In this document: piece after piece, positions 59,528 to 64,000 of the stretch
Numbering within the stretch: the first letter of the stretch is position 1
Layout: each line of letters begins with the position of its first letter
NCBI GenBank assembly: GCA_017163975.1
Contig: JAFFSR010000316.1
Span: forward strand, 922,001-986,000
Reading direction: 5' to 3'
Length of the DNA: 64,000 nucleotides
Source: Anastatus disparis
Taxonomy: Eukaryota; Arthropoda; Insecta; Hymenoptera; Eupelmidae
Program-made: the position numbers and the translations under genes
The notes under the pieces: generated by a model
What the model saw: only the letters and a program-made list of their open reading frames with translations
What the model was told of the DNA's origin: nothing
Database searches by the model: none

Positions 59528-59812
59528 TAAGCCCTCTTCAATCCAGTGCAAGAAATTTCAAAAAAGACTAAAAAATGACTAAGATATGTGCATTTTACCA
59601 AAAAATGCACTTTTTATGCACATGCATTTTTCTCGAAAAACCCATTTTTTTTTGCTGAAATTTTTTGTGCTCATAGAGAACCAAATTACCTATCTAATGG
59701 TACTTGGTTGATCCCGTACTTATTTGTTCAATGCGAAAAAAAAAATTCACAAATTTTATTGGTGAAAAATTTTTGTATATACGTTCGGAAATTTTAAGCA
59801 ATTTAGATTTAA
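59528..59812 (+). repeat. Left long terminal inverted repeat of a DNA transposon
   Basis: It matches the reverse complement of 63718-64000, from TTAAGCCCTCTTCAATCCAG inward to ACGTTCGGAAATTTTAAGC. The repeat probably extends left of 59528 toward 59234, but its partner lies outside the window. Inner ends fall next to the transposase (left) and a spacer (right). Confidence 0.85.
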
Positions 59813-59950
59813 ACACTATCCTTCTTTTAGCATTACCCAGGAACAACGACGTAGACGTAGAAGGTTTCTGTTCCCTTCGGGGTGCTTTTTTAAAGTGAGT
59901 TCCCCTTGCCTCTCACTGTTGGGATGCGTCAAAAATATAATTATAAATAA

Positions 59951-62056
59951 TTACATTTTTTTATTTTTGCACTTATTATTTTTAGTTCTAAGTGTAGCCT
60001 TACGACGTTTGACTTTTTTTTTCTTGTCTTTCACTTTAGTCAGTGCATGTATAGCTGTTCTGTCAACAAATATATGCGATTTCAATTCCTCAAGTTGTTT
60101 TAACCACATATGACTTTTTTGAATCCCATTATATTTAGGAACTGTACTCCATTCAATATTTTTTTCTTTTCTAAATTTTTCAATCTCATTTATTGGTAAT
60201 AATATGATTTTGATTGCACTGGTGTACTTTTGAACCCAATTTATAAAATTGTCAGCATTTTGTATCGATTCTTCATGAACTCTTTTTAAGTTATGTGAAG
60301 TAGAATTATGCTTTAGAAGCCCACCTATTTCATCAACGGCTTCTTTCCCATGACCAGTCGCAGAAAATAACCATTTCATTTGATAAGAAAAATGTTTGAA
60401 TTCATGTAGCTGAAAACGATTTTTAAATTGGCTTGCAGCTCCATCTGATATAATAGTAACTTTAGTAACTAAATCATTTTTCATAAGATCGATAATTTTA
60501 TTTATTGCTAATAGCGCATATGCAGTATCATGCTTTTTGTCGTCACTAACAATCGCAAAGCTTTGCGTTATCTCTCCTTGGTAACAGACTGCAGTAAAAA
60601 TAGAAATTTGGTTATTCACCCAATGATTTCCCTGAACCGCTTTATTATTTATTACAGACCAATTTTCTGCAAAATCAAGGTGGATAATTAACTTAGTAGG
60701 ATCAGCTTTACCTTCTTCTTTTTCTTTTTTTATAGCTTCACGTTGAATATTTTTTATGTATACGTGAGTACTTGCTTTTAGTGCGCAGATTGAAAATTTT
60801 TCTTTAAAAACTAATAAGCTTCCTGTTTGTTTGATAAGATTACCATTATCCAACAAAGCAAACGTAATTTCATCTTCACAATTTTCTTTCAGTTTTAACA
60901 ATTTTAATGTGATACCCTCACTACCGGGGCAATAATTGCATTCTTGCAAGAAACACGAATCAGATGGTTTAGAACACAACATTGCGTTAGTTATTTCTGA
61001 ACGAATTAAATCTAATTCAGAATTATTATCGCCTCTAAAACGAATTAAACTTGTAAGAAACAGTTCAAAATTTTCGCAATGTACACAAAGACAAGTTTCC
61101 TTCACAGGGCTTGTTAAGACAAAACTTGGTCTTGGACTATAGAATTTCGATTTTCCTATTTGTAAGTTTGGATTTTTTTGTCTTAATTGACTATATGTTT
61201 CTTTTAAGCTTCGAGTAAGAAACCGTTTAACTTTTTTAGTTTTTGTATTATTAACTTTAACAGTAACAACATCAGATTTATTTGGACTTTGTCTACTACA
61301 ATTAAAATCATCATTTAAAAAATATTCCATAGCGATATTTTTTGTATTTTCATCAATAGGATGACCAGTATATAAATCTGGCTCCGAATAAACTCCTTTA
61401 TTTTTCACGAGATTTCTTGATTTATTTATCATATACTCGCTTATATTCGGGAATAGTGAGCTAATTTTTATTTTGCTTAATTTTGAAGGTAGTAGAGTTA
61501 GAAGTTTTATTTTCTCCGAAACAGAAGAACATTTTTCTAAAGCCGATTTAAAATTTTCTACAAATTCGTTCCAATAGTTTTCAGTCGAACTTTTGTCCGA
61601 TTCTATTGATTCAACTGAAATGCCATTCGCATCTTCTAATTTACTTCCGACAGTAGCAGAAAAAGCTGAAATTAAAGATTTTTTCTTTTTAGATACGTAA
61701 TTTTCTGTTAAATTTTTAGGTATTGCAGTTTTTCTTTTTAGCGGCGAGACGCATTGAGGTAAAATTGTATTAATACTCTCGTTTAATTCCTGTATTCGTT
61801 CGGGTGTCTTTGGGATAAAATCATCATGTTTTCCGCTAAAAAGTTCAGTGATTTCATTTTCAGATGTAGATTCAAGATTACTTAAAATCATTTTTGATAT
61901 GCGTTCATGGCAATTTTTGCATACATTAGTAGAGGGCAGTATCTTTACATCTGGATAAAGCTGTGCCAAATTAATGGCCAAATCTTCCAACGGTCTAAAA
62001 CGTAAATTTCTGCTTTTATAAACTACCTTCTTATGCATTTGAAAAAATCGGGACAT
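59951..62056 (-). CDS. Intact transposase (DDE/D type, possibly Sola-like), 701 codons
   Basis: One uninterrupted frame from ATG 62056 to 59951. The N-terminus has VCKNCHERIS, a C-x-x-C pair like that of the decayed relative at 30888. The centre holds KTKKVKRFLTRS and a second cysteine cluster (CLCVHCENF, CYFL-like CFLQECNYC). The catalytic region has HLDFAENW (about 60690), ISDGAASQFKNR (about 60430) and SATGHGKEAVDEIGG (about 60350), giving D, D and a downstream acidic candidate. The C-terminus is a lysine-rich tail that may be a nuclear signal. It lies between long inverted repeats (59528-59812 and 63718-64000), as expected for an autonomous cut-and-paste element. Superfamily is tentative; the transposase call is firm. 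Confidence 0.82.
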   Translation of the reverse strand: MSRFFQMHKKVVYKSRNLRFRPLEDLAINLAQLYPDVKILPSTNVCKNCHERISKMILSNLESTSENEITELFSGKHDDFIPKTPERIQELNESINTILPQCVSPLKRKTAIPKNLTENYVSKKKKSLISAFSATVGSKLEDANGISVESIESDKSSTENYWNEFVENFKSALEKCSSVSEKIKLLTLLPSKLSKIKISSLFPNISEYMINKSRNLVKNKGVYSEPDLYTGHPIDENTKNIAMEYFLNDDFNCSRQSPNKSDVVTVKVNNTKTKKVKRFLTRSLKETYSQLRQKNPNLQIGKSKFYSPRPSFVLTSPVKETCLCVHCENFELFLTSLIRFRGDNNSELDLIRSEITNAMLCSKPSDSCFLQECNYCPGSEGITLKLLKLKENCEDEITFALLDNGNLIKQTGSLLVFKEKFSICALKASTHVYIKNIQREAIKKEKEEGKADPTKLIIHLDFAENWSVINNKAVQGNHWVNNQISIFTAVCYQGEITQSFAIVSDDKKHDTAYALLAINKIIDLMKNDLVTKVTIISDGAASQFKNRFQLHEFKHFSYQMKWLFSATGHGKEAVDEIGGLLKHNSTSHNLKRVHEESIQNADNFINWVQKYTSAIKIILLPINEIEKFRKEKNIEWSTVPKYNGIQKSHMWLKQLEELKSHIFVDRTAIHALTKVKDKKKKVKRRKATLRTKNNKCKNKKM

Positions 62057-62466
62057 CGAATTCTTGTAGAAGAGTGAATTTCGGACATCGTAATTGCAGA
62101 GTTTTGTTTACTTTTTCACAAGTCCGAAAAGTACCTTTTAAAGCAGACGTAAGAATAACTAGCTTGTATATAACCATTCTAATACGCTGTTTTGGTTATG
62201 CGAGGTATTTGTCCGCGAATGAGCCTCCTATTGTCTGTACATCGAAACATACATAATATAGATGTACACGAATAGAATTATTATTTTCCATTTTTTAATA
62301 TTTATTTTTATATTACGAATTTTTATATATTGCGACGAGTATACATACTCACGCATTCAAATTTCCCGCCTGACGGCCAAGCTACTACAGAACAATAGTT
62401 CTGAGCTCAACCACCAGGTGGCAACCCCAAACACCGCTACACGCATTAAGAAAAATGAGGCCGGAG

Positions 62467-62505
62467 TATATAAGGGGCCGAGAAGCACAGCTAAGCAAGC
62501 AGTGT
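62467..62505 (+). promoter_or_regulatory. TATA/initiator promoter
   Basis: TATATAAGG at 62467-62475 is followed 34 bases later by GCAGTGT at 62499-62505, close to the arthropod initiator. Downstream are CT-rich tracts, the hairpin array and a splice-acceptor-like TTTGTTTTACAG ending at 63084. This could be an LTR-type or transposon promoter; no downstream coding sequence is visible before the TIR. Confidence 0.5.
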
Positions 62506-62800
62506 AGACTATAGTCCTCTCTCTCTCTCTTTACCTAAGTGAGCACACAAGGCTAAGAGAGAGAGTGAGATCGATAGTAGCTGGCTACCTTGGCTTGTGG
62601 AATACCACAGCTTAGGTAGAGCTTCTCTCTCTCTTTTGTATACGAGGATAGATCCAGTGCGCATACAGGTCTACACTCTAATGCATAGACAGGCAATATA
62701 GAGATGCGTCAAGTGTGCACACAGGCGCATATCTATGTTACCTAAGAGCATACACTAGCCGCTTTTTGCCCGCCGCATACCTACCGTTGCGCCGTTGAAT

Positions 62801-62970
62801 TTAAGGGTGTCGTCCACCCAAAATCTTGATTAATTTCATAGCCGCATCAATTTAATTTAAGGGTGTCGTCCACCCATTGCATTTCTTACGTGCATTTATT
62901 AAAGGACCCCGTCCGACCGTTATTTTTAGTTATTAATTATAATTAGATTAAGGGTGCCGTCCACCCAATC
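62801..62970 (+). repeat. Array of spaced small hairpins, copy B
   Basis: GGGTGTCGTCCACCC occurs at 62805-62819 and 62861-62875, GGACCCCGTCC at 62904-62914 and GGGTGCCGTCCACCC at 62952-62966. Each follows an AT-rich TTAA, TAAA or TTAAG stretch, as in copy A at 39735-39965. The order (two GGGTG hairpins, one GGAC, one GGGTG) is a variant of copy A. Confidence 0.72.
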
Positions 62971-63613
62971 TTGCCGTAGTTTTAGTTACAGCGTATTAAA
63001 TTATTATTTAGCTGTCGCGCATTTATTTAACAATTAGTTTAAATCTTAATTAATCTTTTGGTTTCCCGTTTTGTTTGTTTTACAGGAAACGGCCACCGAC
63101 GCAAAACCGACCGGCCAGGCCGAAATCAATTAAAGCCAAAGACATAATTAATTAAAGCCACTTGCATTTTCTTTTTATTTGAAAAGTCAATTCTATTCAT
63201 TTCCTTTTCTCTATTAAATTCATTAGTTTCATTTAACGCAAATCAAGTTTATTATTTTCTATTAAAACCTTCACAAGCCGTCAAGTGGCCAATATAAAAC
63301 CGCAAGATAACACTTTCTTATTGTACACACATTAAGGTTAGGTTAGTGATTAGTATTATATAAATGGTAGGGTTTAGTTTTGTCATCAAAATATTATTTT
63401 TATTTTTATACACGTCGTTGTAAGATAGCAATGAGTACAATAAAGCCAAGGTACTCCACAGTATAAACAAACGTGTACTACCCGGTTACTATCCTTCATA
63501 TTCCGCCGTCCAATCCCTCCAACTCCTGCCGATCTTACCCTGGTAACTCGCTGAAGCGTCTGGCAACAGGAGTTACACGTATTTTCCCCTCCCAAAAGGG
63601 GAAAAACGTTACA

Positions 63614-63649
<36 letters not shown>

Positions 63650-63717
63650 CACTATTGATGATATATACATACATACAAAGGTAAACAAATAATGAGCGAA
63701 GCATGCTACAGCGTTGG
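62971..63717. other. Spacer inside the transposon, with TA microsatellite
   Basis: It holds the acceptor-like TTTTACAG at 63077-63084 and a TA run at about 63613-63645. I recognise no gene. Frames across the TA run are translations of simple sequence. Confidence 0.5.
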
Positions 63718-64000
63718 AATGAACATTGCTTAAGACTTTCGAACGTATATACAAAAATTTTTCACCAATAAAATTTGTGAATTTTTTTTCTCGCTTCAAA
63801 CAAATAAGTACGGGATCAACCAAGTACCATTAGATAGGTAATTTGGTCCTTTATGAGCACGAAAAATTTCAGCAAAAAAAAATGGGTTTTTCGAGAAAAA
63901 TGCATGTACATAAAAAGTGCATTTTTTGGTAAAATGCACATATCTTAGTCATTTTTTAGTCTTTTTTGAAATTTCTTGCACTGGATTAAAGAGGGCTTAA
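63718..64000 (-). repeat. Right long terminal inverted repeat, cut by the window end
   Basis: This is the reverse complement of 59528-59812. The outer end of the element lies beyond base 64000, so neither the complete TIR nor the target duplication can be read. Confidence 0.85.

Overview
The window looks like AT-rich insect nuclear DNA (possibly a wasp or other hymenopteran; the species cannot be fixed from sequence alone). It is almost entirely transposable elements and repeats. I recognise no ordinary host gene. Nearly every coding region belongs to a mobile element, and most carry stops or frameshifts. The clearest exception is a 701-codon transposase at 59951-62056.

Region 1 (1-9031) is nested repeats: a 70-bp satellite built from two palindromes (885-3718), a foldback element (3720-4106), a dispersed repeat whose inverted partner lies at 33605-34925, and two oppositely oriented arrays of a unit of about 165 bp.

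Region 2 (9036-29369) is a decayed Polinton/Maverick (adintovirus-like) cluster. It holds the C-terminal half of a protein-primed DNA polymerase B, an A32/FtsK-type packaging ATPase, two smaller Polinton proteins, a phospholipase A2-like protein and retroviral-type integrase (present twice, in a head-to-head palindrome of about 4.9 kb), a penton-like minor capsid protein, a basic internal protein, the major capsid protein and two further Polinton reading frames. A young BEL/Pao LTR retrotransposon (19226-25674, duplicated target ATGGG) splits the penton gene, and a tRNA-derived SINE splits the major capsid gene.

Region 3 (29370-46140) holds a broken transposase (30888-32760) related to the intact one at 59951-62056, two decayed EN/RT LINEs (minus strand about 35620-39730, plus strand about 43100-46140), an unrelated DDE transposase broken mainly at a run of nine A (40115-41868), and an array of small hairpins at 39740-39959.

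Region 4 (46140-64000) holds a second SINE copy, a Ty3/Gypsy-like gag remnant, a second foldback element of the family that interrupts the first LINE, two tandem arrays (252-bp and 29-bp periods), a decayed Helitron on the minus strand (54422-about 59240) interrupted by a TTAA-flanked MITE, and a long-TIR DNA transposon carrying the intact transposase. The second TIR of that transposon runs off the window end. A TATA promoter and a second copy of the hairpin array lie between its transposase and its right TIR.

The genes do not form one pathway; they record successive insertions. The best leads are the Polinton palindrome whose two arms share the same lesions, the BEL element whose 3-prime LTR lacks U3 exactly at the predicted R start, the paired hairpin arrays, and the TTAA MITE that can be subtracted to the base from the Helitron frame.
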